Shown: positions 17,710-25,640, counted from the stretch's first letter. The stretch is 64,000 bases of DNA from Streptomyces lasiicapitis (GCF_014646335.1 NZ_BMNG01000014.1:62001-126000); one strand, 5' to 3'. Notes: generated by a model from the letters alone, not told the origin. Translations and numbers: made by a program.

Positions 17710-17970
17710 TCAGGATTTGTCCTTTTTCGCGTCCTTGACCGCCTGGTCGCAGGAGCGGGCGACTTCGCGCAGCGCCTCGGCGACGTTCTCGCATTTGGTC
17801 TTCCAGCTCTTCAAGTCGCCGCGCACATCCTCCGCGTGCGGTCCTGCCCACTGCTTCATCTGCGCGGTCGAGAAGTCACGCGCGGCTTTCGGGATGTCCT
17901 CGATGTGGTCCGCGAGACTGCGCAACTGCGTGGCCCTCTTGGTCTGTTCCTGCAGCTCTGGATCCGCCAC
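17710..17970 (-). CDS. WXG100-like small helical protein, 86 aa
   Basis: An 86-residue protein with no signal peptide, predicted to be two helices around a WAG turn (MKQWAGPHAEDVRGDLKSW). It is charged throughout and Lys-rich at the C-terminus. The GTG at 17968-17970 has an excellent site (GGGGAGGT). It is directly upstream of eccC on the same strand, as EsxA/EsxB-type genes often are. It is probably the second WXG100 protein of this locus (inference). Confidence 0.72.
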   Translation of the reverse strand: MADPELQEQTKRATQLRSLADHIEDIPKAARDFSTAQMKQWAGPHAEDVRGDLKSWKTKCENVAEALREVARSCDQAVKDAKKDKS

Positions 17971-18193
17971 CGCGACTACCTCCCCGTTGAACCGGCAATA
18001 CAGGCCTGCCGGGCGAGGCGGGGGCTGCCCCCGGGTCGCCCAGGATCTGAGTGAGGCCTGGAACGAGAGTACTCAGGGGGTGTCAGGGGTGTCGAAGGAC
18101 CTGGACTTCCGGGCCGTCGCCATTGATGGAACTGTGGCCCCCGTCGATAGCGTCAACCAGTCGGACGCGTCCCGAAACCAGCGGTGAGGAAGC
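17971..18193. promoter_or_regulatory. Divergent intergenic region of the T7SS-like locus
   Basis: These 223 bp separate the leftward WXG/eccC unit from the rightward PH-like and cassette genes. A -10-like TAGCGT lies near 18148, upstream of the gene at 18194. Otherwise I see no clear repeat or hairpin. Confidence 0.35.
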
Positions 18194-18727
18194 ATGCATT
18201 ACGTCGAGAAACCCACAAAAACGTGGTCCGTCATATGCATAGCGGTGTACTTGGTCGGCATCGCGTACATGGGTGTGGGGACGCTGCCCAAGGACCTCGG
18301 TATCTGGCTCGGCATGTGCGCGCTGTTCCTGCTGCCGCTGCTGATCTGCCTGCTCGTCCCGCTGTCGAAGTGGATCTACCACCGCATCGAGCTGGACGCG
18401 CAGACGCTGCGGGTGGGCCGGGAGCGCATTCCGCTCGTGGCCATCGACCCCCGCTCCGTGCAGGCGGCCGCCGGTGAGGCCCTTCCGGGCGCGGCACAGC
18501 GGTACGCCACCTCTCTGAACACGGTCGACGCCCCGCTGCCCGGGTTCCGCGCGGCCGACCACGGCAACCCGCGGCTCGTCGGCGGTGCCTGGGGTCTGCC
18601 GATGGGCATGGACAGCGTCGTGATCGGCACCCGGCAGGGCGAGCGGCTCACCATCGCCACCCGGGACCGGGCGGCCTTCCTCGCCGCGCTGTCCCACGCG
18701 ACCGCCGCCCCGCATCATCAGCTTTAG
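18194..18727 (+). CDS. Two-helix membrane protein with PH-like domain (DUF3093-like?)
   Basis: A 177-residue protein. Two adjacent membrane helices (WSVICIAVYLVGIAYMGVG and LGMCALFLLPLLICLLVPL) are followed by a cytoplasmic beta-rich domain (DAQTLRVGRERIPLVAID ... MDSVVIGTRQGERLTIATRD) that resembles bacterial PH/DUF3093 domains. No family is certain. It has a good site (TGAGGAAG) and is the first rightward gene of the T7SS-like locus, 69 bp before cassette gene A1. A membrane scaffold for the system is possible but unproven. Confidence 0.65.
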   Translation: MHYVEKPTKTWSVICIAVYLVGIAYMGVGTLPKDLGIWLGMCALFLLPLLICLLVPLSKWIYHRIELDAQTLRVGRERIPLVAIDPRSVQAAAGEALPGAAQRYATSLNTVDAPLPGFRAADHGNPRLVGGAWGLPMGMDSVVIGTRQGERLTIATRDRAAFLAALSHATAAPHHQL

Positions 18728-18796
18728 GGTGGCCCCGCCCGCCCCATACGCCACACACTGTGCGGCAAGCTCGTACAGGTTCTGAGGGAGTAGAAC

Positions 18797-19603
18797 ATGC
18801 CTGCCATGGATCCGGCTCGGCGACGGTTGCGGCTGTCGGACGCGCACATCAGCGTGCTGGGGCTGCTCGTAGAGGAGGGAGCGCTGCCGGACGAACTGTC
18901 GCAGGCGCACTCCGAACTGCGGGCCGTGGGAATCATCGAAGAGGACGACAAGATCTCGGCGGAACTCTTCCCGCTCGTCTCCACCTTGATGGAGCCGCAC
19001 GTCATCGCCCGCGTGGAGACGACGGGCCCCCACGGGGTCACGAACAGCGGCGCGGTGGTCGGCAACGACTTCGTGTTCGCGCACGAGGGCTGGCCCGGGG
19101 AGGAGGAGTCCGAGTACGTCCCCGTGCAGCCGGAGATGCTGGTCTTCGCGCTCTCCCGGATGGTGGACCTGCACCAGGACAACACCGACGCCGCCGACGT
19201 CGGCGAGGAGATCGTCTCGACGATGGGCCTGCTCGACGCCGTCCTCGACCGCATGGAGGCCGAGGGCGCCGACGAGCCCGCGGCCGTCGCCGAGGACGTG
19301 GACGCCCCCGTCCGCCTTGCCGAGGTCCTCTCGCAGCTCAACTGCATGTGGCGCATGACCGTGGTGTGGCCCGGCGCCAAGGGCACCGCGGACGACCTCG
19401 GGATCTCCGCGCTGGCCGTCTGGGACTGCGGTCTTGAGGGCTACTGGGTCCGCGAGGCCCCGGCGGAGCCGGTCCGCGAGGGGCAGGTGGACGCGAGCAG
19501 CGAGCTGAAGGTGCGCCGCGTCACGGCCAAGGAGCTCTGGGAGCGGATCACGGACCTCCTTCCCGACCAGGACCAGCTCCTTGTCGACCAGGGGGACAAG
19601 TGA
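18797..19603 (+). CDS. Cassette gene A1: possible EspG-like chaperone, 268 aa
   Basis: A 268-residue soluble acidic protein, family not certain. A small helical N-terminal domain (SDAHISVLGLLVEEG ... SELRAVGIIEEDD) leads into strands (VIARVETTGPHG, GAVVGNDFVFAHEGW) and the motif GEEESEYVPVQP. The order of elements recalls EspG-type T7SS chaperones, but this is a weak resemblance. It has a clear paralogue, A2, at 21532-22419, sharing GEEESEYVP and WRMTVVW/WRMTTAW. The 3' end overlaps B1 by four bases (GTGA), so A1 and B1 are translationally coupled, as expected for a chaperone and its client. Confidence 0.65.
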   Translation: MPAMDPARRRLRLSDAHISVLGLLVEEGALPDELSQAHSELRAVGIIEEDDKISAELFPLVSTLMEPHVIARVETTGPHGVTNSGAVVGNDFVFAHEGWPGEEESEYVPVQPEMLVFALSRMVDLHQDNTDAADVGEEIVSTMGLLDAVLDRMEAEGADEPAAVAEDVDAPVRLAEVLSQLNCMWRMTVVWPGAKGTADDLGISALAVWDCGLEGYWVREAPAEPVREGQVDASSELKVRRVTAKELWERITDLLPDQDQLLVDQGDK

Positions 19604-20835
19604 CCGACGAATCCCTGCGCCTCGCCAAGCCGGCCGATCTCGAGCAGCTCGCCAAGCTGATCGAGGGCAAGGGCAATCTGCAGGACCGCCTGGACGAGGC
19701 CTTCACGCGTGCCTCGACCCTGGGTGTGCGGGACAAGCTCGCCCCGATCAACCCGATGACGTCATGGGTGACGAAGACGGGTCCCGACCTGCGCAGGCGG
19801 GCGGCGATCATCAGGGCGGGCGACGGCGACCCGCTGGCCGCCGCGCTCTACGCGGGGTGGACGCCGGAGCAGTTGAAGGACGCGAACCTGCCGCCGGACA
19901 TCATGCTGATCGCCAACGCCTCGGTGGCCAACGGCTCGAAGTTCGACCCCAGTTGGCTCAAGAAGCAGGACGGCGAGACCCTCAGCGACTGGATCACCCG
20001 CATCAAGGGCGACGCCGTCGCGAAGGTCACGAACAACGAGAACCTCGGCGAAGTCGTCAGCGACTACATCGAGCTGACCGCGCTGGCCTCCACGGTCCCC
20101 GAGGCGTTCAAACTGACGGTCACCGGAACGCTCGGCCTGTACAAGTACTTCAAAAAGGGCGAATTCCTCAAGGCGCCCGGCACGACCATCGCGCAGATCC
20201 TCAAGGGCAAGGCACCGAGCTACATCCCGGCGGGCATCGCCAGGCAGGGTGCCGCGATCGGCGCCCGGACGCCGTCCGCGATCCTCAACGTCTTCACGGG
20301 AGCCGACAACTACGCCGCCCTCGCGGGCAAGCAGTGGGCCTGGGAGGCCAGCCTGCTCAAGGTCGGCAAGGGCGCGGCCGCGCTCAAGACGGCCACGGGC
20401 GGCAGCAGGCTCGCGGCCTTCGCCTCCGGGGCGGGCGCGGCGGCGAAGACCGCCGGCTGGTGGCGCGCCGCCGGTATCGGAGGCAGCATCGCCGCCACGG
20501 GTATCGGCGCGTTCGACCTGGTCCAGCAGGGCAACCCCATCGAGGCCTTCAAGAAGGACAAGGCCGGCTACATCGCGGACGTGTCCGGTGTCGCCTTCAA
20601 CGCCTCCCTGACCGCCGCGATGATCGCACCCAACCCGGTGACCATCGGTGCCGCCGCGGTGACCGGCTTGGTCTACGGCGTCTCCTCCATCGTCGACAAC
20701 TGGGACAAGGTGAAACAGTTCCCGGGCAAGGTCGCCGACGCCGGGCGCTGGGCGGGGGACAAGGTCAAGGAAGGCGCCGGGAAACTCGTCAGCGGCGGCA
20801 AGAGCCTGGCGAAGAAACTCAATCCATTCGGTTAG
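19600..20835 (+). CDS. Cassette gene B1: candidate T7SS substrate/effector, 411 aa
   Basis: A 411-residue protein without signal peptide; family not recognised with certainty. Residues 10-72 are nearly the same as in B2 (QLAKLIEGKG, LDEAFTRASTLGV, SWVTKT, PDLRRRA) and look helical, like a WXG/LXG-type targeting head. Residues 290-411 are also shared: a Gly/Ala hydrophobic stretch, GNPIEAFKKDKAGYIADV, FNASLTAAMIAPNP, and a Lys/Gly tail ending LNPFG. The middle (about 75-285) differs from B2. The hydrophobic C-terminal half could insert into membranes. A secreted effector is an inference from context and architecture. Confidence 0.6.
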   Translation: MTDESLRLAKPADLEQLAKLIEGKGNLQDRLDEAFTRASTLGVRDKLAPINPMTSWVTKTGPDLRRRAAIIRAGDGDPLAAALYAGWTPEQLKDANLPPDIMLIANASVANGSKFDPSWLKKQDGETLSDWITRIKGDAVAKVTNNENLGEVVSDYIELTALASTVPEAFKLTVTGTLGLYKYFKKGEFLKAPGTTIAQILKGKAPSYIPAGIARQGAAIGARTPSAILNVFTGADNYAALAGKQWAWEASLLKVGKGAAALKTATGGSRLAAFASGAGAAAKTAGWWRAAGIGGSIAATGIGAFDLVQQGNPIEAFKKDKAGYIADVSGVAFNASLTAAMIAPNPVTIGAAAVTGLVYGVSSIVDNWDKVKQFPGKVADAGRWAGDKVKEGAGKLVSGGKSLAKKLNPFG

Positions 20836-20878
20836 CCGCACCAGCGGCGTCGGTTTCAGAAGCGGAGAAGATCGCGTA

Positions 20879-21475
20879 ATGGTGAGCAGCGGGTTTTCCT
20901 TCGAGCTGCACCGGGCCGAACCCGGCGCCCAGGTCAGGGCGCGCGACCGGGTCTACTGGTGGACCGGTGACGTCGCGGGCCTGGGCACCGTGGAACTCGC
21001 CTACCCGGCACGCGAAGTGGTGCCCGTCGCCGACCAGGGTCTCTACGTCGGAACCGCCGTACGCGGCGACAGCATCCCGCCCTCCACCTTCCGCGGCCTC
21101 GGCTACACCGTGCAACCGCGCCTGGCCAGAGGCCTGCTGACCGTCGCGGGCCAGACCGCGTCGCTGTCGCGGAGCGCGTGGAGCACCGACAAGCGGGCCC
21201 GTGGCCTGCGCATCTCGGCGCTCGGCCGGGAGTACACGTACGTCGAGGAGCAGAGCAAGCGGCACCACGCGCTGGAACGCGCCGGCGCCAAGGTCGTCGT
21301 GTCGCGCTCCAGCTGGAAGAACCCGAAGACCATTTCCGGTACGACCGCCGGGGCCACGGATTCGGTGGACCTCAGCCTCGCGATCCTCCTGGAAGGCGTC
21401 TACACCCGCAATCTCTCGCTGCGCGGCGCGATGATCTCCGCCCCCGGAAGGATCTTCTCCCGCGTCGGATCCTGA
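20879..21475 (+). CDS. Cassette gene C1: unknown partner protein, 198 aa
   Basis: A 198-residue protein, unrecognised. It looks beta-rich (FSFELHRAEPGAQV, LGTVELAYPAREVV, LRISALGREYTYVEE) and has a C-terminal helix region (DSVDLSLAILLEGVYTRNL). It has no signal peptide or membrane helix. Paralogue C2 at 23772 shares GREYxY and the (D/A)VDL(S/A)LAI block. It follows B1 by 43 bp. It could be an immunity protein or second chaperone for B1; the sequence does not decide. Confidence 0.6.
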   Translation: MVSSGFSFELHRAEPGAQVRARDRVYWWTGDVAGLGTVELAYPAREVVPVADQGLYVGTAVRGDSIPPSTFRGLGYTVQPRLARGLLTVAGQTASLSRSAWSTDKRARGLRISALGREYTYVEEQSKRHHALERAGAKVVVSRSSWKNPKTISGTTAGATDSVDLSLAILLEGVYTRNLSLRGAMISAPGRIFSRVGS

Positions 21476-21531
21476 GCCCGGGGCGCACCCCGCCACGGAC
21501 CGCTGGATCTGTGTAAGCAACACTGGCCGGC

Positions 21532-22419
21532 ATGCCTTCCTTCGACAGCTCCCGCGGCCGGTTCAAGCTGGCCGACCGCCATCTCGCCGTCTTCTCCCAT
21601 CTCCTGGACAAGGAGACGCCGCCCGCCGAACTGCGCCATTCGCTCGGTGAGCTTCAGCAAATCGGTCTGGTGGGTCCCGAGGGCGAACTCTCCCCGCTGC
21701 TCCGGGAGTTCCTCACCACCCTGGCGAGCCCGCTGGTCATGATCCAGGCCGAGGTGACCGGTCAGCACGGTCCCCTCGCCCACGGTCTGGTCGTGGGGCA
21801 GGACGCAGTGTTCTCCCACGACGCCTGGCCGGGCGAGGAGGAGTCGGAGTACGTACCGATCGAGCCGCAGACCCTGGTGTGGGAGATGGCCCGCAAGGTC
21901 AAGCTGCGGCGGGGCGAGCGCGACGGGTCGGGGATCGCGGGGGTCTCCGAGAACGCACAGGTCACTGACAGCGCACAGGTCACCGAGAACGCGCGGGTCT
22001 CCGAGATCACGACGACGATGGGCGCGCTGGACGCGGTCTTCGCCGCCCTGGAAGGCGTCTCCGACGAGACGGCGGACCTCCGGGCCGTGGGCGTCGCCGC
22101 CCTCTCCGCCGCGAGCGACCTCGCCGAGCCCGAGCTCACCGCGCTCGTCGACCTGACGCTGTCCCTGGACGCCACCTGGCGCATGACGACGGCCTGGGGC
22201 GCGGAAGGCGCCCAGTCGGTGCGCAGCATCGCGGTGTGGGACTGCGGGGACCAGGGCCACTGGCTGCGGGTGCAGCCCGAGGAGCCCATCGAGGAGGGCC
22301 AGGTCGGCCCCGAGAGCACGCTGCGGCTCGTCCGGTCCAACGCCGGAGAGGTCTGGGACAAGCTCGTGGACCTCCTGCCGGACAAGGCGGACCTGGTCGC
22401 CGCCGGCGCCGCTTCGTAG
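21532..22419 (+). CDS. Cassette gene A2: paralogue of A1, 295 aa
   Basis: A 295-residue paralogue of A1 with the same order of elements (LADRHLAVFSHLL, ELQQIGLVGPEGELSPLLREFL, FSHDAWPGEEESEYVPIEP, WRMTTAW). It has an insert at about 140-160 made of a short repeat (SENAQVTDSAQVTENARVSE), encoded by near-repeats at 21949-22005, absent from A1. The start has only a weak ribosome site. It begins the second cassette, 56 bp after C1. Confidence 0.65.
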   Translation: MPSFDSSRGRFKLADRHLAVFSHLLDKETPPAELRHSLGELQQIGLVGPEGELSPLLREFLTTLASPLVMIQAEVTGQHGPLAHGLVVGQDAVFSHDAWPGEEESEYVPIEPQTLVWEMARKVKLRRGERDGSGIAGVSENAQVTDSAQVTENARVSEITTTMGALDAVFAALEGVSDETADLRAVGVAALSAASDLAEPELTALVDLTLSLDATWRMTTAWGAEGAQSVRSIAVWDCGDQGHWLRVQPEEPIEEGQVGPESTLRLVRSNAGEVWDKLVDLLPDKADLVAAGAAS

Positions 22420-22466
22420 CACCTGCGGAACCGCGTCGTAGCACCTACAGCACGGGGGAATTCAGA

Positions 22467-23762
22467 ATGCGGAACGTCAATCCCGACGACCTGGATCAGC
22501 TCGCCAAGCTCATCGACGGCAAAGGCGGCATGGCGGACAAACTCGACGAGGCCTTCACGCGTGCCTCCACGCTGGGCGTCACCGACAAGCTGGCCGGCAT
22601 CAAGCCGGTGCGCTCCTGGGTCACGACGACCCCGCCCGACCTTCGGAAGCGCGCGACGCTCGTGCGGGGCGAGCAGCTCTTCAAGCGCGGTGACCGGGAG
22701 ACGTACAGCGACTGGCTGGCCCGTATCGAGGCGCACTACCTGGCGAAGGTGCCCGGCCTGAAGGAGGTCGGAGAGAAGGACATCGAGACGTTCCTGAACG
22801 ACGTCAGCGATGTGCTGACCATGACGAAGATCGGCGGCATTTCGCTCGTCGCGGGCACCGCCATGGGAAACGTCTTCCTCAAGAACTCATGGAAGCAGGG
22901 CCTGCTGCGGGCGGCGGTGGAGTCGTCCTGGCTGAGCCGTCCGGGCACGTTCCGTGCCTTCGTGCAGCGCGGTCTGCTGCGCATCCCCGCCGGCGAGCTG
23001 CGCTCCCTCGCGGCTCCGGGAAGCTGGCTGCCGGGTCAGCTGGGCAACCACTTCGCCCGCAGCAGGCTCTACCAGCAGGCCAGCCGCGTGCCGTTCACCG
23101 CGGGCCTCCGGGCGGACCTGCTGTCGCGGGGCTGGGACGGGTTCCGGGCGCTTCCCGGCGTGCGCTCACCGCTCGTCACCAGGGGCGTCAACTTCTTCGT
23201 CGGTTCCGACGCGCTCGCTGCCCGGTACGGCGGAGCGACCCACTCCGGGGCCCTGGTGACCCGCGCCGGGCAGGCCAGCCTGTGGCGTGTGGGCCGCACG
23301 GCCTCGTACTTCCAGAAGCTGAACAATGCCCGGCCCAGTGTCATCGCCGCGGGCAGGACGGCCTCCCCGTTCCTCAAGGGCCTCGGCGCGGCGAGCAAGG
23401 CGGGCGGTTTCCTGCGCGTGGCCGGTGTCGGCGCGAGCGCCGTGGCCACCGGCGTCAGCGCGGCCAATGTCTGGGCGCAGGGCAATCCGGTCGAGGCGTT
23501 CAAGAAGAAGGGGGCCGGATATGTCGCGGATGTGGCGGAGGTCGGGTTCAACGCGTCCTTGACCGCCGCGATGGTCGCCCCCAACCCGTTCACGATCGGC
23601 GCCACCGTGGTCACCGGCGCCATCTATGGCGGGGCCAAGGTGGTCGAGCACTGGGACGACATCAAGAAGGGCGCCGGGGAGGCGAAGGACTGGGTCGGGG
23701 ACAGGGCCAAGGACCTCGGGAAGGGCATCGCCAAGTCGAAGCTGAATCCCATGAACTGGTAA
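22467..23762 (+). CDS. Cassette gene B2: candidate T7SS substrate/effector, 431 aa
   Basis: A 431-residue paralogue of B1. The head (QLAKLIDGKG, LDEAFTRASTLGV, SWVTTTPPDLRKRA, residues 9-65) and tail (residues 318-431: GNPVEAFKKKGAGYVADV, FNASLTAAMVAPNPFTIG, LNPMNW) match B1 closely. The middle ~240 residues are different and richer in Arg, Trp and Phe. The start ATG has GGGGGAA upstream. It lies 47 bp after A2 and 9 bp before C2. No enzyme motif was recognised in the variable middle. Confidence 0.6.
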   Translation: MRNVNPDDLDQLAKLIDGKGGMADKLDEAFTRASTLGVTDKLAGIKPVRSWVTTTPPDLRKRATLVRGEQLFKRGDRETYSDWLARIEAHYLAKVPGLKEVGEKDIETFLNDVSDVLTMTKIGGISLVAGTAMGNVFLKNSWKQGLLRAAVESSWLSRPGTFRAFVQRGLLRIPAGELRSLAAPGSWLPGQLGNHFARSRLYQQASRVPFTAGLRADLLSRGWDGFRALPGVRSPLVTRGVNFFVGSDALAARYGGATHSGALVTRAGQASLWRVGRTASYFQKLNNARPSVIAAGRTASPFLKGLGAASKAGGFLRVAGVGASAVATGVSAANVWAQGNPVEAFKKKGAGYVADVAEVGFNASLTAAMVAPNPFTIGATVVTGAIYGGAKVVEHWDDIKKGAGEAKDWVGDRAKDLGKGIAKSKLNPMNW

Positions 23763-23771
23763 TGAGGAATC

Positions 23772-24374
23772 ATGGCGGAATTTCAGTTTGAGCTGGAGTG
23801 GTACCGCGGCAGGAAGCTGCCCGGCCACGCCGCGAAGGTGCACGGCCTCGCGGGGACGGTGGGCCCGTTCGGCGACGTCACCGTGGAGGTCGAATGGCGC
23901 AAGCCCGGCCTCAAGGGCGGTCACCGGCAGTACGAGGTGCGGTTGTTCGGGGAGCGGATGCCCGACGTGGTGTTCCGGACGGTGGGGCCTCCTCGGCCCT
24001 GCCTGAAGAACGCGCGCTTCGACGTGGCCGGTGAGCGCGTGCGGCTCGACTTCAACGCGAAGGCGCTGCGGAACAGCTCACGCGCGCTGCGGATGACGTG
24101 TCAGGGCCGTGAGTACGAGTATGCCGTGGCGCGCTTCGAGCGGGGAGCGACGCTGAGCCGTCCCGGGGTCGAGATCACCATGACCAACGGCAAGGGTTCG
24201 CGGGGCAAGGAGAGCGCCAGTTTCGGCGCCGTGACGGGGGACGCGGACGCGGTGGACCTGGCCCTTGCCATCGTCTTCGAGCACATCGAGACCCGCGAGC
24301 TCACGGCGTCGGAGCGGGTGTCCGGGCTGCTCGGCAAGGTGCTCGACCCGCGCCCCGGAGAGTCCAGCCACTAG
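23772..24374 (+). CDS. Cassette gene C2: paralogue of C1, 200 aa
   Basis: A 200-residue paralogue of C1, with FQFELEWYRGRKLPG, VTVEVEWRKPG, LRMTCQGREYEY, and the block DAVDLALAIVFEHIETREL in its last third. The starting site GAGGAAT is strong and only 9 bp separate it from B2. It has no export signal. It is the last gene of the rightward T7SS-associated unit and is followed by a hairpin. Confidence 0.6.
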   Translation: MAEFQFELEWYRGRKLPGHAAKVHGLAGTVGPFGDVTVEVEWRKPGLKGGHRQYEVRLFGERMPDVVFRTVGPPRPCLKNARFDVAGERVRLDFNAKALRNSSRALRMTCQGREYEYAVARFERGATLSRPGVEITMTNGKGSRGKESASFGAVTGDADAVDLALAIVFEHIETRELTASERVSGLLGKVLDPRPGESSH

Positions 24375-24382
24375 CGGGCGGC

Positions 24383-24426
24383 CCGCCCGGAGACACCTCG
24401 CCACCGAGCAAGGCGCCTCCGGGCGG
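24383..24426. terminator. Bidirectional hairpin after cassette 2
   Basis: CCGCCCGGAG (24383-24392) pairs with CTCCGGGCGG (24417-24426) around a 24-nt loop. It lies between the convergent ends of C2 and the small secreted protein gene. Confidence 0.55.
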
Positions 24427-24448
24427 CGAGACCGCTCTCAGTCCGTGC

Positions 24449-24790
24449 TCAGCACAGGGGTACGCCGTCGAACTGCGCCGCGAGGCCGCGCTTGGTCTTG
24501 AACTTCTGCCCCGGCTTGAGGGTGTTGCAGCCGGAGTCGGGGGCGAAGGACCACCTGACCTTGACCCGCTTCGTCGTGGAGCACCGGTTCGTCACGTAGG
24601 CGGTCTGCGAGATGATGCCCTTGTCGACCTTGACCTTGACGCACGAGGGGGCGGCGGCGCGCGCCTGGGCACCGCCCTGGGACGGCGCCGCGTGGGCCGT
24701 GCCGGTCATGGCGAGCACGGCGAGGCCGGTGACGCCGACGGCTATGGATCGCTTCACAAGCGAGAACGTGCGCAACTCGATGTCTCCCAT
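24449..24790 (-). CDS. Small secreted four-cysteine protein, 113 aa
   Basis: A 113-residue protein with a Sec signal peptide (VKRSIAVGVTGLAVLAMTG, then THA-type ending TAHA at ~34). The mature part is about 79 residues with Cys50, Cys70, Cys88 and Cys113, which could form two disulfides, and an alternating strand pattern. The APSCV start, Cys spacing and LKPGQ recall the tendamistat-type alpha-amylase inhibitor fold. The similarity is slight and I do not assign the function. It converges with C2. Confidence 0.65.
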   Translation of the reverse strand: MGDIELRTFSLVKRSIAVGVTGLAVLAMTGTAHAAPSQGGAQARAAAPSCVKVKVDKGIISQTAYVTNRCSTTKRVKVRWSFAPDSGCNTLKPGQKFKTKRGLAAQFDGVPLC

Positions 24791-24935
24791 CGGTGAACGT
24801 ACTCCGGCGCTGTCCCGGGGCCGAAAGGGCCGTAGCCCAGGACACACAGACCGGCACTGGCACCGGCTGACTCTACTGGTGCGAATTCTCGCCCCACGCC
24901 CGCGGTGCGCGGGCGCACCGACGTACCGTCTCCCC

Positions 24936-25568
24936 ATGCTCCTCTGGCTCAACGGCCCCTTCGGCGGCGGCAAGACGCAGACCGCGTTCGAGATCCAGCG
25001 GCGGCTGCCCGGCAGTGTCGTCTGTGATCCGGAGTACGTCGGGTTCGGCCTGCATCGGATGACGCCGCCCGCGCTGCGCGGTGACTTCCAGGATCTGCCG
25101 GTCTGGCGGCAGGCGGTGTACGACGTCCTCGATCTGGCCCTGACCAAGCACGAGGGCACGGTGATCGTTCCGATGACGGTCGTGGAGCCCGCGTACTTCC
25201 AGGAGACCGTCGGGCGGCTGCGTGAACGCGGGCACGACGTACGGCACTTCGCGCTGCTCGCCGACCGGCGCACCGTACTGAAGCGGCTGCGCGAGCGCGG
25301 GCTCGGGCACGTCGTGCGGGTCGTCGGCGGACGCGAGGCCCCGCTGCGGCGCGAGAGCTTCGCCGTGTCCAAGCTCGACCTGTGCCTGGAGCGGCTGCGG
25401 CGGCCGGAGTTCGCGGAGCAGCTGTGGACGGACCGGATCACGGTCGCCCGGGCCGCGGACCACATCGCCCGGTCCGCGGGACTCACCCTCGTACCGAATA
25501 CGGACAGTGCGGTGCGGGGGCGGGTGCGGCGGGCCTGGACCGGGGTCAGGCACATGCGGTTCGACTGA
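24936..25568 (+). CDS. TmrB-like P-loop ATP-binding protein
   Basis: A 210-residue P-loop protein starting MLLWLNGPFGGGKTQTA, with the Walker A near the very N-terminus as in tunicamycin-resistance TmrB and related kinase-like proteins. Other features are DPEYVGFGL, VPMTVVEPAYFQE and an Arg-rich lid (LKRLRERGLGH). The substrate is unknown; antibiotic resistance should not be assumed. No ribosome site precedes the ATG and a -10-like TACCGT lies ~10 bp upstream, so it may be leaderless. Confidence 0.75.
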   Translation: MLLWLNGPFGGGKTQTAFEIQRRLPGSVVCDPEYVGFGLHRMTPPALRGDFQDLPVWRQAVYDVLDLALTKHEGTVIVPMTVVEPAYFQETVGRLRERGHDVRHFALLADRRTVLKRLRERGLGHVVRVVGGREAPLRRESFAVSKLDLCLERLRRPEFAEQLWTDRITVARAADHIARSAGLTLVPNTDSAVRGRVRRAWTGVRHMRFD

Positions 25569-25618
25569 GGTCGGCCGGTCGGGAGACCGTTCGACTGAGG
25601 TCGGCCGGGCGGGAACCC
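25559..25618. repeat. 30-bp tandem duplication spanning a stop codon
   Basis: Two copies of a 30-bp unit beginning GTTCGACTGAGGTCGGCCGG lie at 25559-25588 and 25589-25618 with three differences. The first copy contains the TGA of the TmrB-like gene. Confidence 0.8.
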
Positions 25619-25640
25619 CTGTGCGTGCCCCCGCCCGGCC
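25603..25640. terminator. Bidirectional hairpin between TmrB-like and protease genes
   Basis: GGCCGGGCGGG (25603-25613) pairs perfectly with CCCGCCCGGCC (25630-25640) over a 16-nt loop, between two convergent genes. Confidence 0.6.

Noticed and set aside
17119..18187. Plus-strand frames opposite eccC and the 86-aa WXG gene
   Set aside because: They span the antisense of two genes with motifs and good ribosome sites, and their translations lack any domain.
24936..25568. Calling the TmrB-like gene a tunicamycin-resistance gene
   Set aside because: Only the N-terminal P-loop layout supports the link. Many TmrB-like proteins have other roles.
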